Translations under genes and position numbers: made by a program
Assembly: GCA_036554605.1 (NCBI GenBank)
Contig: DATBMY010000203.1
Coordinates: 1-29,431, forward strand
Source of the DNA: DATBMY01 sp036554605
Lineage (GTDB): Bacteria; Acidobacteriota; Blastocatellia; UBA7656
Length of the DNA stretch: 29,431 bases
Direction of reading: 5' to 3'
Part shown: piece by piece, positions 22,318-29,431 of the stretch
Position numbering within the stretch: position 1 is the stretch's first letter
How the letters are laid out: each line of letters opens with the position of its first letter
The notes under the pieces: model-generated
Seen by the model: only the letters and a program-made list of their open reading frames with translations
Databases searched by the model: none
What the model was told of the DNA's origin: nothing

Positions 22318-23127
22318 TCAGCCTCTATCGCGTCGAAGCGTGAGCCCGCCGTCGACGGTGATGACCTGTCCGGTTATGTAGTTGTCGGGCTCAACGAGCA
22401 GCCGCGCCACCCGGGCGACATCCTCGGGGCGGCCGAAGCGCGGGATAATCCCTTCGTCTATATAGAAATCGTACTTTCCCGATTCGATTGATTTGATCGC
22501 CATGCCGGCGCGGTTGACGCCCGGCGCGATGACATTGACGCGTATGCCGCGCGGCCCGCCCCACTGCTTGGCCAGTATCCGCGCGGCGTGTATAAGCGCG
22601 GCCTTCGGCCCCGCGTAGTTGACGCTCGATTCGAAGGCGGCGACGGCCTGCATGCTCGATATAAAGAGTATTGCGCCTTCATCGTTTCGCGCCCGGATTC
22701 TTTTGGCCGCCTCGCGCGCCAGTAGCAGCGGCGCGGCGTAGTTCCGGTCGAAAGATTCTTCAAGATCGCTAGCGGTCACGTCGTCGAATTTCACGCGCGC
22801 CGCATCGCCCGTAAAGCAGGCCATGGCGTAAAGCCCCCCGCTCATCTCCTCGGCCGCCTCGACGTAGCGCGAGCGCACCGCTTGATCCGTTATGTCGCCT
22901 TCGACCAATCGGACCTCTGTCTTGTAACGGGCTTCCAGGGCCTGTTTGAAGGCTTCGGCCCGGTGGCGAGCGGCGCGGTATCCGATGACCAGGCTTGCCC
23001 CGTCGCGGGCAAGCATAGCCGAAGTCGCGCCGCCGAGCCCTCCGGCGCCGCCCGCGACCAGAATGGCGCGGCCCGCGAGCGGCCGTTCTTTAAGATCGAA
23101 ATCGAACGTGTAATCAGCCGTTGACAT
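22318..23127 (-). CDS. Short-chain dehydrogenase/reductase (FabG-like)
   Basis: A 269-residue classical SDR. The cofactor motif GGAGGLGG (26-33) follows the strand AILVA, and the acid D78 in VEGDI fits the usual adenine contact. The catalytic residues are S157/S158 in LFISSMQ and Y171/K175 in NYAGPKAAL. RVNVIAPGVNRAGM and YITGQVITVDGGLTL complete the fold. ATG at 23127 is chosen because AAGGAG lies just upstream and the fold begins there; the longer open frame upstream is basic and unlike the family. The substrate is unknown. It is divergent from the VWFA-related gene, with 185 bp between. Confidence 0.93.
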   Translation of the reverse strand: MSTADYTFDFDLKERPLAGRAILVAGGAGGLGGATSAMLARDGASLVIGYRAARHRAEAFKQALEARYKTEVRLVEGDITDQAVRSRYVEAAEEMSGGLYAMACFTGDAARVKFDDVTASDLEESFDRNYAAPLLLAREAAKRIRARNDEGAILFISSMQAVAAFESSVNYAGPKAALIHAARILAKQWGGPRGIRVNVIAPGVNRAGMAIKSIESGKYDFYIDEGIIPRFGRPEDVARVARLLVEPDNYITGQVITVDGGLTLRRDRG

Positions 23128-23312
23128 GCGCTTGCTCCTTATCTCTGGAGTTTTTACCGCGCGGCGGGCGGCCGGGGCAAGCTCTCCGGCGCTTGCGGCG
23201 AGGAACCTCAGGATGAGATAAATAAGATCTACACGCCGCCGCCGGTCCGGTGCTACAATGCGCCTTCCGGGGTGTCGCAAATCTTCTCAAGCCAATAAGG
23301 AATGGAGACCTC

Positions 23313-25475
23313 ATGAGAATCAAGCGCTGCATATCTCTGCTCACCGGTATCATCATCCTGGCATGCGGGTCGATTCCGCTCGCCTTCTCGCAGGATAAAA
23401 AGAAGGGCGAGACTAAGGACGATGACGTTATAAAGATAACGTCCGAGCTTGTTCAGATAGACGTGATCGTCACGGATAAGAATAATAAACCGGTGACGGG
23501 ACTTAAGGTCGAAGACTTCGAGCTATTCGACAACGACAAGCCGCAACGGATAAGCTTCTTTTCCTATGAGGAGAGCAAGCTGCGCCGCTTCGATGAGGTC
23601 GTCGGCGCGGACCAGCCGCGAACGCTGCCGCGCTTGATGACGACGGGTGAACTGAAGCGGGTCGTCGCATTCATAGTCGATAACCTTCATATAAGCTTCA
23701 ACAATCTTTATCACACCCGCAGGATGCTGCGCGATTTCATCGACCACAAGATGGAGCCGGGCGATCTGGTGCTTATACTGCCGACGGCGGGCGGGTCGGG
23801 GATGTACCAGCAATTTACGGCCGACCAGCGGCTGTTGCGCAACGCCGTGAGCCATCTCAGACAACCCTTCGTGCTCGACAGCGAGAACCCGTCACGGCGC
23901 GGCTCCTCGACCGACCAGGCGGTGCTGTCGGTGTTGCCGGCGCTTGCCGAAGGGCGGGCAGGCGTCCCACAGGCGGCCGGGCAGGGCGGGACCATGGGCA
24001 GCGGCAATTACGTGCCGGAGCTCGAAGCGACCGATGTGCGGGCTACGATAAGCGCCATCAACTCGACCGTTAAAGCGATGGCCGGTTTTCCGGGGCGCAA
24101 GATCGCGGTCTTTCTTTCCGAAGGGCTGAGAAGTTTCAATACCAATACCGAAAGCGACATAACCGACGCGACCTACCGCGCCGCGCGAGCAAACGTCATA
24201 TTCTACTCGATAAATCCCGGCGGGTTGCAGACCGTGAACTTCGCCTCCTCTGACGGGGCCTTCGTCGCTCCGAAAGAGGTCGACATGTCGGGGGAGAGCC
24301 CGACCGGATTCGTCGAGAGGAGCCCGATAGCGCAGGGCTCCGACAACACGCTGGGCTTTAAACGGGCCGATTACTACGAATCTCAGGAGGTGCTGCACCG
24401 GCTCGCGAACGAGACGGGCGGCAAGTTCTATAAGAACAATAACGACATCGCCGCCGGCCTCAACAGCCTGCTTGAAGAGAACTCCGGCTATTACCTGCTC
24501 GGCTTTCAGCCCGATGCGGACCGCTGGGACGGCAAGTTTCACAATGTGAGAGTGGTAGTGCGCGACCGGCCCGAATTGAAGGTCTCTACGCGCAAGGGGT
24601 ATCTTGCCAAGGCCGAGAAACCGCAACCAGCTAACAAGAAGATGAGCGCGCAGACGGTCGAGCTGATCGAGGCCATATCGTCGCCGCTCGTTCGCCGCGA
24701 CATAGACATACAGCTCACGCCTTTTTACCGCGACGACACAAAGCGCGACCCGGTCTTTACGACCCTGCTCCACATAGACGCCTCGCGGCTCACGTTCAAG
24801 GAGTCGGGCGGGATGATGAGGGGCAAGCTCCAGATGACGGGGTTGCTTATGGGCGCGGACGGCAAGCCGGCCGATAACTTCTCTCACACGGCCGAGCTGA
24901 ATTTCACGCCGCAGGATTTTGAGCTGGTGCGCCGCGACGGGCTGCTGTCGACGAGGGCCATTAACCTCAAGCCGGGCGCTTATCAACTGCGCGTGCTGGT
25001 GCGCGAGCCGGAAAGCGGCATGATCGGGACCGCGTCAAGCTTCGTCGACGTGCCGAACATAAAGGCCGACCGTCTGGCGACGAGCAGCATATTTACGGAC
25101 TTGCAGATCATGCAGCAGGACAAGGCGGGCGACGCGGTCGGGAGCGCAAGCTCGCTCTCGCAGCGCCGCTTCAAACGCGGCAGCCAGTTCGCCTATGTGA
25201 TGATAGTCTATAACGCGAAGGCCGAGGGCGGGAAGACGCAGCTTGAGCTATCGTCGCGCGTGCTTAGAAACGGGCAGGTCGTCTTCCAAAGCCCGGCAAA
25301 ACCGGCCGACGTGCTTGAAGGAAGCAGCCCGCCGGGCCGCATAATTACCGGCGCAATTCTCCAGATCGAACAGCTTCCGCCCGACGATTACATGCTCGAA
25401 GTCGTGGTCGTCGACAAGCTCAGGAAAAAGGAAGTCGGCGTCGCCCGTCAAGAGATAGATTTCCGCATCGAATAG
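23313..25475 (+). CDS. Exported VWFA-related acidobacterial protein
   Basis: About 720 residues. The N-terminus MRIKRCISLLTGIIILACG is a signal sequence; cleavage near AFSQD is likely, though the LAC could also be read as a weak lipobox. Residues about 45-75 (QIDVIVTDKNNKPVTGLKVE ... DFELFDNDKPQRISFF) are the hallmark opening of the VWFA-related acidobacterial domain. The VWA-like core follows, with RVVAFIVDNLHISF, GDLVLILPTAGG, a FPGRKIAVFLSEGLRSF strand and later ENSGYYLLGFQPD. The second half is a beta-rich region with no motif I can name. Such proteins are abundant in Acidobacteriota, which supports the taxonomic guess; their function is unknown. The start is supported by GGAG upstream. 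Confidence 0.9.
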   Translation: MRIKRCISLLTGIIILACGSIPLAFSQDKKKGETKDDDVIKITSELVQIDVIVTDKNNKPVTGLKVEDFELFDNDKPQRISFFSYEESKLRRFDEVVGADQPRTLPRLMTTGELKRVVAFIVDNLHISFNNLYHTRRMLRDFIDHKMEPGDLVLILPTAGGSGMYQQFTADQRLLRNAVSHLRQPFVLDSENPSRRGSSTDQAVLSVLPALAEGRAGVPQAAGQGGTMGSGNYVPELEATDVRATISAINSTVKAMAGFPGRKIAVFLSEGLRSFNTNTESDITDATYRAARANVIFYSINPGGLQTVNFASSDGAFVAPKEVDMSGESPTGFVERSPIAQGSDNTLGFKRADYYESQEVLHRLANETGGKFYKNNNDIAAGLNSLLEENSGYYLLGFQPDADRWDGKFHNVRVVVRDRPELKVSTRKGYLAKAEKPQPANKKMSAQTVELIEAISSPLVRRDIDIQLTPFYRDDTKRDPVFTTLLHIDASRLTFKESGGMMRGKLQMTGLLMGADGKPADNFSHTAELNFTPQDFELVRRDGLLSTRAINLKPGAYQLRVLVREPESGMIGTASSFVDVPNIKADRLATSSIFTDLQIMQQDKAGDAVGSASSLSQRRFKRGSQFAYVMIVYNAKAEGGKTQLELSSRVLRNGQVVFQSPAKPADVLEGSSPPGRIITGAILQIEQLPPDDYMLEVVVVDKLRKKEVGVARQEIDFRIE

Positions 25476-25483
25476 TTCTCTCC

Positions 25484-25513
25484 GGCTATGGGGAGGCGGC
25501 CCTTCCCATAGCC
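25484..25513 (+). terminator. Intrinsic-terminator-like hairpin after the VWFA-related gene
   Basis: Thirteen-base arms, GGCTATGGGGAGG (25484-25496) and CCTTCCCATAGCC (25501-25513), pair fully with one G-T wobble around a four-base loop, eight bases after the stop codon. No U-tract follows, so termination may be factor-assisted, or the hairpin may protect the 3' end. It also lies downstream of the convergent cation transporter gene. Confidence 0.65.
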
Positions 25514-25590
25514 TCTCCCGCATCAATAGCGCGTCGAACTTTTACGAGCCAGGTGAGCAACAAGAAGCCTTATCTGGAAAGACAGGCGCC

Positions 25591-26526
25591 TTACTTTTCC
25601 TGATTCTTTGCGGTGATCTGATAGAGCTTGCCGGTTGTGGCCTGGGCCTCGTCCTGCGTTTCGAGCTGAAGGGTGACGTGGCCGATGTTGAATTGCTTTT
25701 GAAGCTTCTGTTGAAGCGCGCCGAGCACCGCGCGGTGCGACGCGCCCGCGTCAATCGTCACGTGCGCCGAGAGCGCGTCTTTGCCCGAGCTGATCGCCCA
25801 CACATGCAGGTCGTGCACGTCCTCGACTCCAGCCACATCGTGCATGGCCTCGATCACCGCGCGTATGTTTATGTGCGCGGGCGTGCCTTCAAGAAGTATG
25901 TTGACCGACTCGCGTATCAGGTGCCACGCGCTCCAGATGATGAGCAGGCACATCAGCACGCTTATCGCGGGGTCGGCAAGCGTCCAGCCCCATTGCCATA
26001 TCACCACGCCGGCGATGATCGCTCCCACGGACCCGAGCGCGTCGCCTATGACATGCAGGAACGCGCCGCGCATATTGAGATTATCTTCCGCCGCCGAATG
26101 CAGAATCCATGCGCTGATGATGTTGACCGCGAGCCCGCCGCTCGCGATCAGCATCAACCCGCGAAAGTCGACCTCTTCGGGACTCTGTATTCGCTGCACC
26201 GCCTCGTAAAATATCATCAGCGAGATGACCACCAGCGCGACGCCGTTGGCGAGCGCCGCGAGTATCTCCATGCGGTAATAGCCATAAGTCTTCTTCGTCG
26301 TTATTGGGCGCGCGGCGAACCACAGCGCGGCAAGCGCAAGCACCAGGGCCGCCACGTCCGACAGCATGTGGCCCGCGTCGGAAAGCAGCGCGAGCGAATT
26401 TGTCATAATGCCGCCGACGACCTCGGCGATCATATAAGTTACGGTAAGCGCCAGCACAACTATAAGCCGCTGCCGGTTCGTCGCATGCGAGTGGTGATGG
26501 TGCTCATTGCGGTGATCGTGAGCCAT
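25591..26526 (-). CDS. Cation diffusion facilitator, zinc-type (CzcD/ZitB family)
   Basis: A 311-residue CDF transporter with a His-rich N-terminus (HDHRNEHHHHSH). Six transmembrane helices follow. Helices II and V carry the metal site, H53/D57 in LSDAGHMLSDVAAL and H158/D162 in LHVIGDALGS, a His-Asp-His-Asp pattern typical of zinc carriers. The C-terminal cytoplasmic domain has GVEDVHDLHVWAISSG and HVTID. It exports Zn2+ or similar divalent cations in exchange for protons. The gene lies 21 bp after the DUF4440-FKBP gene on the same strand; no Shine-Dalgarno precedes its ATG, so reinitiation after the upstream stop is possible. No metal-responsive operator was recognised. Confidence 0.95.
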   Translation of the reverse strand: MAHDHRNEHHHHSHATNRQRLIVVLALTVTYMIAEVVGGIMTNSLALLSDAGHMLSDVAALVLALAALWFAARPITTKKTYGYYRMEILAALANGVALVVISLMIFYEAVQRIQSPEEVDFRGLMLIASGGLAVNIISAWILHSAAEDNLNMRGAFLHVIGDALGSVGAIIAGVVIWQWGWTLADPAISVLMCLLIIWSAWHLIRESVNILLEGTPAHINIRAVIEAMHDVAGVEDVHDLHVWAISSGKDALSAHVTIDAGASHRAVLGALQQKLQKQFNIGHVTLQLETQDEAQATTGKLYQITAKNQEK

Positions 26527-26547
26527 AGGCCGTTGCGCGCGAGTTGC

Positions 26548-27378
26548 TTACTTCACGTCCAGCAACTCGACTTCGAATATGAGCGTCGCGTTAGGAGGTA
26601 TAAGCCCACCGCCCGCGCCCCTCGCGCCGTAACCGAGGTGGGGAGGGATTACGAGCTTGCGCTTGCCGCCTACCTTCATCGTCATCAATCCTTCGTCCCA
26701 GCCTCGTATGACCCGCCCCATGCCTATGGGGAAGCTTATCGGCTGGCCCCCAATCGAGCTGTCAAACTTTGTGCCGTTTTCGAGCCAGCCCGTGTAGTGC
26801 GCCGTGACCATCTGGCCCGCGGCGGGGCTCTTGCCCGTGCCGGCGACCAGGTCGATATACTTCAAGCCTGACTCGGTAGTGATCTCTTCACCCACGCTTT
26901 GTTCCTCCTTGTGCGAGAGCATCGTCTCGTGCGAAGCAATCATCTGCCATCGCCCCAGTCGCTTCACAAAAGTGTCGGTGAAGCGCATGGTGGCGGTCAT
27001 TTTTTTGCCTTCATTCTCGAACTTACCGCTCCACCGGCCCGCGACTATGCACGTATCGCCATGACCGCGCGTGACAAGATCTTCGAGCGCGTAGGATTCA
27101 ATGTTTATCTTCTTGACCGCTACGTCTATATACCCGGCACGGTCGAGCACCTGCCCGTCGGCGGCGGTGAATATGAAGTCGGGGGCGAGTATGCGGTTGA
27201 GCGCAGCCACGTCTTTATTCTTGAACGCCTCGGCGGTCTCGCGCTCGATGTCTTTTAACGTCTTATCGACCGGCGCGGCAGGCTTCGGGCGCGCGGCGCG
27301 ATTTCCCTTTCGCGTCTGCCCCGCGGCCGATAGCGCGAGCGCGAGCAGGGTGACTATTATTAAACTGGTTTTCTTCAC
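26548..27378 (-). CDS. Exported DUF4440 (SnoaL-like) - FKBP peptidyl-prolyl isomerase fusion
   Basis: About 276 residues from a GTG start, with GGAAGGAG upstream. The signal peptide is KTSLIIVTLLALALSAAGQ, cleavage near residue 20. Residues 40-153 form a SnoaL-like/DUF4440 domain (LNRILAPDFIFTAADGQVLD, TCIVAGRWSG, FTDTFVKRLGRWQMIASHET). Residues 168-276 form an FKBP domain with the binding-site residues Y195 (AHYTGWLENG), F205/D206 (KFDSS), the RVIRGWDEG segment, and LGYGARGAGGGLIPPNATLI. The FKBP part looks catalytically complete and would act on exported proteins; the DUF4440 part may bind a small ligand or serve as a dimer platform. The fusion is unusual. It precedes the cation transporter gene on the same strand. 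Confidence 0.9.
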   Translation of the reverse strand: MKKTSLIIVTLLALALSAAGQTRKGNRAARPKPAAPVDKTLKDIERETAEAFKNKDVAALNRILAPDFIFTAADGQVLDRAGYIDVAVKKINIESYALEDLVTRGHGDTCIVAGRWSGKFENEGKKMTATMRFTDTFVKRLGRWQMIASHETMLSHKEEQSVGEEITTESGLKYIDLVAGTGKSPAAGQMVTAHYTGWLENGTKFDSSIGGQPISFPIGMGRVIRGWDEGLMTMKVGGKRKLVIPPHLGYGARGAGGGLIPPNATLIFEVELLDVK

Positions 27379-27471
27379 AGGTGATGCTCCTTCCGTTTTT
27401 GAAGCGCAAGGAAGTTTACATGCCCGCGGCGGGCAGGGGCAAGCTGCGGTCAAAATGTGTGCGGGCGCAAT

Positions 27472-29178
27472 CTAGCGGGCGTTAACTACCTGAGAGGCGA
27501 CGCCGCCGATATAGACCATCTGGTGATTCGAATAGCCTATGTCGGCCGCGGCATATAGCTCGTTGATGAGGCTCGGCCCGTAGCGCGAGAGGAAATAAAA
27601 GATGTTTAGCTCTCGCTCCTGAAGATTCTTTTCGGGAAACAGCGTCGCGTAGGCGCGCTCAAGCTGGCGATACGTACTCGTTTCTCGATGCGCGCTCGCG
27701 TGTATGAAGCGCGTGCGCAGGTGCTCTATCTGGTAAAGGATCTTCGCCTGCGCGCGTTTGATAGAAGCGCCGAGCGTCGGGTCGGTCTTGCGCAGCGCCT
27801 CGCTCAACCGGTTTAGCTGCTCGTCGAATAATCGCTCGGTCTGGGCAAAGGCGTTCGCGGCTTCGCGATCCAGGCTCTGCTCGACGACCTTGGCCACGAC
27901 CGGATGCAGCCCTTCGAAGAAATCCGAAAGCTTCAGGTCGTATTTCTTCATGGTCTTTTGATGGCGGCCCTCAACCATTGTGAGGCTCGCGCGCGGCAGC
28001 ACGCACGGCTCTTGCCGCCCCAGCGTTTCATAGACCGCGCGCAGCTGCGCGAAGTATGCGACCTCGGCCGGGCCTCCGATGTAGGCCGCGGTCGGCAGCA
28101 AATAATCCTGCACGACGGGGCGCAGCGAAACGTTCGGGCTGAAGCAGTTAGGACAGCGCCCAGCAAGCTCGACAAGCTCATGCTTATCGAAGGAGCGGTC
28201 GGAGCCTTTGACGTAAAATCGCCCGCCCTCCTGGTGCATCGCGACGCGCCGGTCCTCTTCCATTATAAAGAGCGGTACCATGTCCTCGGAGACATGCACC
28301 TGCGCGTGATAGCCTGCCGCCTCAAGCTCGCGGCTTCGCTCGACAAGCGAGGCTGCGATCTCGGCCGATTTTTCTATGGCCTCGGCGTAGAGCGGCGCGG
28401 CCACCTGCTTCAACTGCTCGTCGAGCGGGTCCAGCAACACGACGCCGTAATCGCGAAACACTCGCGCCATCAACCGCGCGAACGCCTCGGCAAACCCCAC
28501 GCCGTGAGCATAACTTTCGCGCAGGTCCTGCTCGATTGCGGGCAGAAATTCCGACGGCGGAAGCTGATCGACCAGCTCTTTTATCGTCGCGTCTATGCCG
28601 TCGCACAAAGTTATACGCCCCACGGGCGCGTCCTGCGGATGCTCGCACGCATCGTAGCGTATGGTCTTCAGGTGACCTTCCTGATCGACTATGCGCAGGT
28701 GATTGACCTCTTCGTAATCATGGTCTTCGCTCGCGATCCAGAAGACCGGCACCGCCTCGACGCCCTGATCGCGCAGGCACGCGGCGAGCTTGATGACCGT
28801 CAGCGCCTTGTGAATGGTATATAGCGGGCCGGTGAAAAGCCCCGCCTGTTGTCCCGTCACTATGGCGACCGAGCCCGGCCTTGCCAGCATCTCGATATGT
28901 TTGAACGTAAGGTCGCCCGAGCCGACGTGGCGATTTATTCGCTCGAGCGCCGCGCCGACGCGCTCGCGGTCGAACTGCTGAGCGCCCACGCGACGCGCAT
29001 GGTCGGCCAGCGGCGCGACCGAGCGCCCGCAGTTTGTATAAAAACGCGCGACCTTATCATAGTCGTAGAGGAAATCGTTAAATAATCGAGAAGTGCGCGG
29101 TATCTCGGTAAAGGGCATTGCGTCGGCGAGGCGGCCGGCGGCGGCTTCGAGATTATTACAAGCGGGTTCTTTTATCAT
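27472..29178 (-). CDS. bshC: Bacillithiol biosynthesis cysteine-adding enzyme BshC
   Basis: A 568-residue protein, slightly above the usual 520-550. It is assigned by the characteristic segments VTGQQAGLFTGPLYTIHKAL, FWIASEDHDYEEVN, VRDYG-like VFRDYGVVLLDPLD, and the C-terminal LNIFYFLSRYGPSLINELY. A long helical region near 420-500 fits the family's coiled coil. BshC joins cysteine to glucosaminyl-malate in the last step of bacillithiol synthesis. The partners bshA and bshB are not in this window. It begins 25 bp after the stop of the DapA-family gene and so probably shares its operon. No Shine-Dalgarno precedes the ATG at 29178; a later in-frame ATG (MPFTEIPRTSRLFNDFLYDY) matches the family start better and may be the true one. 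Confidence 0.95.
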   Translation of the reverse strand: MIKEPACNNLEAAAGRLADAMPFTEIPRTSRLFNDFLYDYDKVARFYTNCGRSVAPLADHARRVGAQQFDRERVGAALERINRHVGSGDLTFKHIEMLARPGSVAIVTGQQAGLFTGPLYTIHKALTVIKLAACLRDQGVEAVPVFWIASEDHDYEEVNHLRIVDQEGHLKTIRYDACEHPQDAPVGRITLCDGIDATIKELVDQLPPSEFLPAIEQDLRESYAHGVGFAEAFARLMARVFRDYGVVLLDPLDEQLKQVAAPLYAEAIEKSAEIAASLVERSRELEAAGYHAQVHVSEDMVPLFIMEEDRRVAMHQEGGRFYVKGSDRSFDKHELVELAGRCPNCFSPNVSLRPVVQDYLLPTAAYIGGPAEVAYFAQLRAVYETLGRQEPCVLPRASLTMVEGRHQKTMKKYDLKLSDFFEGLHPVVAKVVEQSLDREAANAFAQTERLFDEQLNRLSEALRKTDPTLGASIKRAQAKILYQIEHLRTRFIHASAHRETSTYRQLERAYATLFPEKNLQERELNIFYFLSRYGPSLINELYAAADIGYSNHQMVYIGGVASQVVNAR

Positions 29179-29203
29179 AATCGGCAGCCAGTATCGGGCC
29201 GGG

Positions 29204-29431
29204 TTATTCGATCTCCGGGAAAAGCCCGGTCTCGCGTAGGACCGTCTTTACACGATTGATTTCTCCCTCATCGAGCGGCAAAAGCGGAGCGCGCACGTCG
29301 CCCCCGCGATATCCGATCATCCCCATCGCAGCCTTGAGCCCGGCCACGCCCAGACCGGCCGTGACTATGTGCGACAGCGGCGATAATCGGTTTTGAAGCT
29401 CGCGAGCTCGCTCGTAATCCCCGTCCATCGC
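29204..29431 (-). CDS. DapA-family (dihydrodipicolinate synthase/N-acetylneuraminate lyase) protein, 3' end
   Basis: The last 75 codons of a gene that runs off the right edge. The segment RLSPLSHIVTAGLGVAGLKA, then AAMGMIGYRGGDVRAPLLPL and the closing residues VLRETGLF, is the usual C-terminus of DapA-family TIM-barrel lyases. The catalytic Lys and Tyr lie outside the window, so the exact activity (4-hydroxy-tetrahydrodipicolinate synthase or a related sugar-acid or hydroxyproline lyase) cannot be decided. It is followed after 25 bp by bshC in the same direction. Confidence 0.85.
   Translation of the reverse strand, partial: AMDGDYERARELQNRLSPLSHIVTAGLGVAGLKAAMGMIGYRGGDVRAPLLPLDEGEINRVKTVLRETGLFPEIE

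Noticed and set aside
23313..23370. Lipoprotein reading of the VWFA-related signal peptide (ILAC)
   Set aside because: Leu at the -2 position is atypical and a normal cleavage site follows a few residues later, so a plain secreted protein is preferred, though not proven.
23892..24986. A 364-codon minus-strand open frame inside the VWFA-related gene
   Set aside because: It is low-complexity, Arg/Leu-rich, without a ribosome site or family match, and lies wholly antisense to a clear exported protein gene.
25678..26871. A 397-codon open frame on the plus strand opposite the cation transporter and FKBP genes
   Set aside because: It is rich in Arg, His and Val, has no recognisable domain, spans two real genes and reads antisense to well-supported motifs. 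It is a by-product of high GC content.

Overview
The window is GC-rich bacterial chromosome, most likely from an Acidobacteriota member, perhaps Blastocatellia. The placement is inference. It rests on a secreted protein of the VWFA-related acidobacterial type, bacillithiol synthesis (bshC), a DUF3352-like secreted protein, a small microcompartment locus, and frequent ATA isoleucine codons despite high GC. No rRNA, tRNA, CRISPR array, transposase or phage gene was seen.

Layout, left to right. 1-2555: the end of an unidentified gene faces, across a large intergenic inverted repeat, a leftward pair: a BioF2/CelD-like acetyltransferase followed by a JmjC/cupin-like Fe(II) oxygenase. 2771-5193: a secreted beta-propeller protein and a RimJ/RimL-type GNAT acetyltransferase. 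5361-5438: a long hairpin between convergent genes. 5447-7646: UDP-glucose 6-dehydrogenase and a Fic-domain protein that has lost its catalytic motif. 7765-11133, rightward: class II aldolase with a candidate encapsulation tail, BMC-H shell hexamer, BMC-P (EutN/CcmL) vertex protein, then glutamine-dependent NAD+ synthetase. 11146-15554: a DUF4349 lipoprotein, a radical SAM/SPASM-like protein and a DUF3352-like exported protein. 15615-22179, leftward: MoxR ATPase, DUF58 protein, TgpA-like transglutaminase, metal-dependent cyclase-family hydrolase, and a KDPG-aldolase-like protein lacking the Schiff-base lysine. 22318-25475: an SDR oxidoreductase divergent from the VWFA-related protein. 25591-29431, leftward: a DapA-family lyase (partial), bshC, a DUF4440-FKBP fusion and a cation diffusion facilitator.

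The most unusual structure is not a gene. At least five gene junctions (8899-9010, 9284-9391, 16257-16379, 17066-17194, 19488-19589) are filled by inverted repeats of about 100-130 bp. Their arms are degenerate tandem heptamers of the type CAGGGGC/CAGTGGT around an AT-rich core. They begin at or right after a stop codon, and four of the five end at or a few bases before the next start codon, leaving no visible Shine-Dalgarno sequence there. Related elements with other units lie at 73-356 (octamers, supplying the C-terminal codons of both flanking genes) and 5361-5438.

Functionally, the aldolase/BMC-H/BMC-P set suggests a minimal or satellite microcompartment for sugar-phosphate or aldehyde chemistry, with NAD+ synthesis next door. 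MoxR-DUF58-TgpA is a classical envelope-associated module. Several paralogues here are altered at their active sites (Fic-like, KDPG-like) or fused unusually (DUF4440-FKBP).
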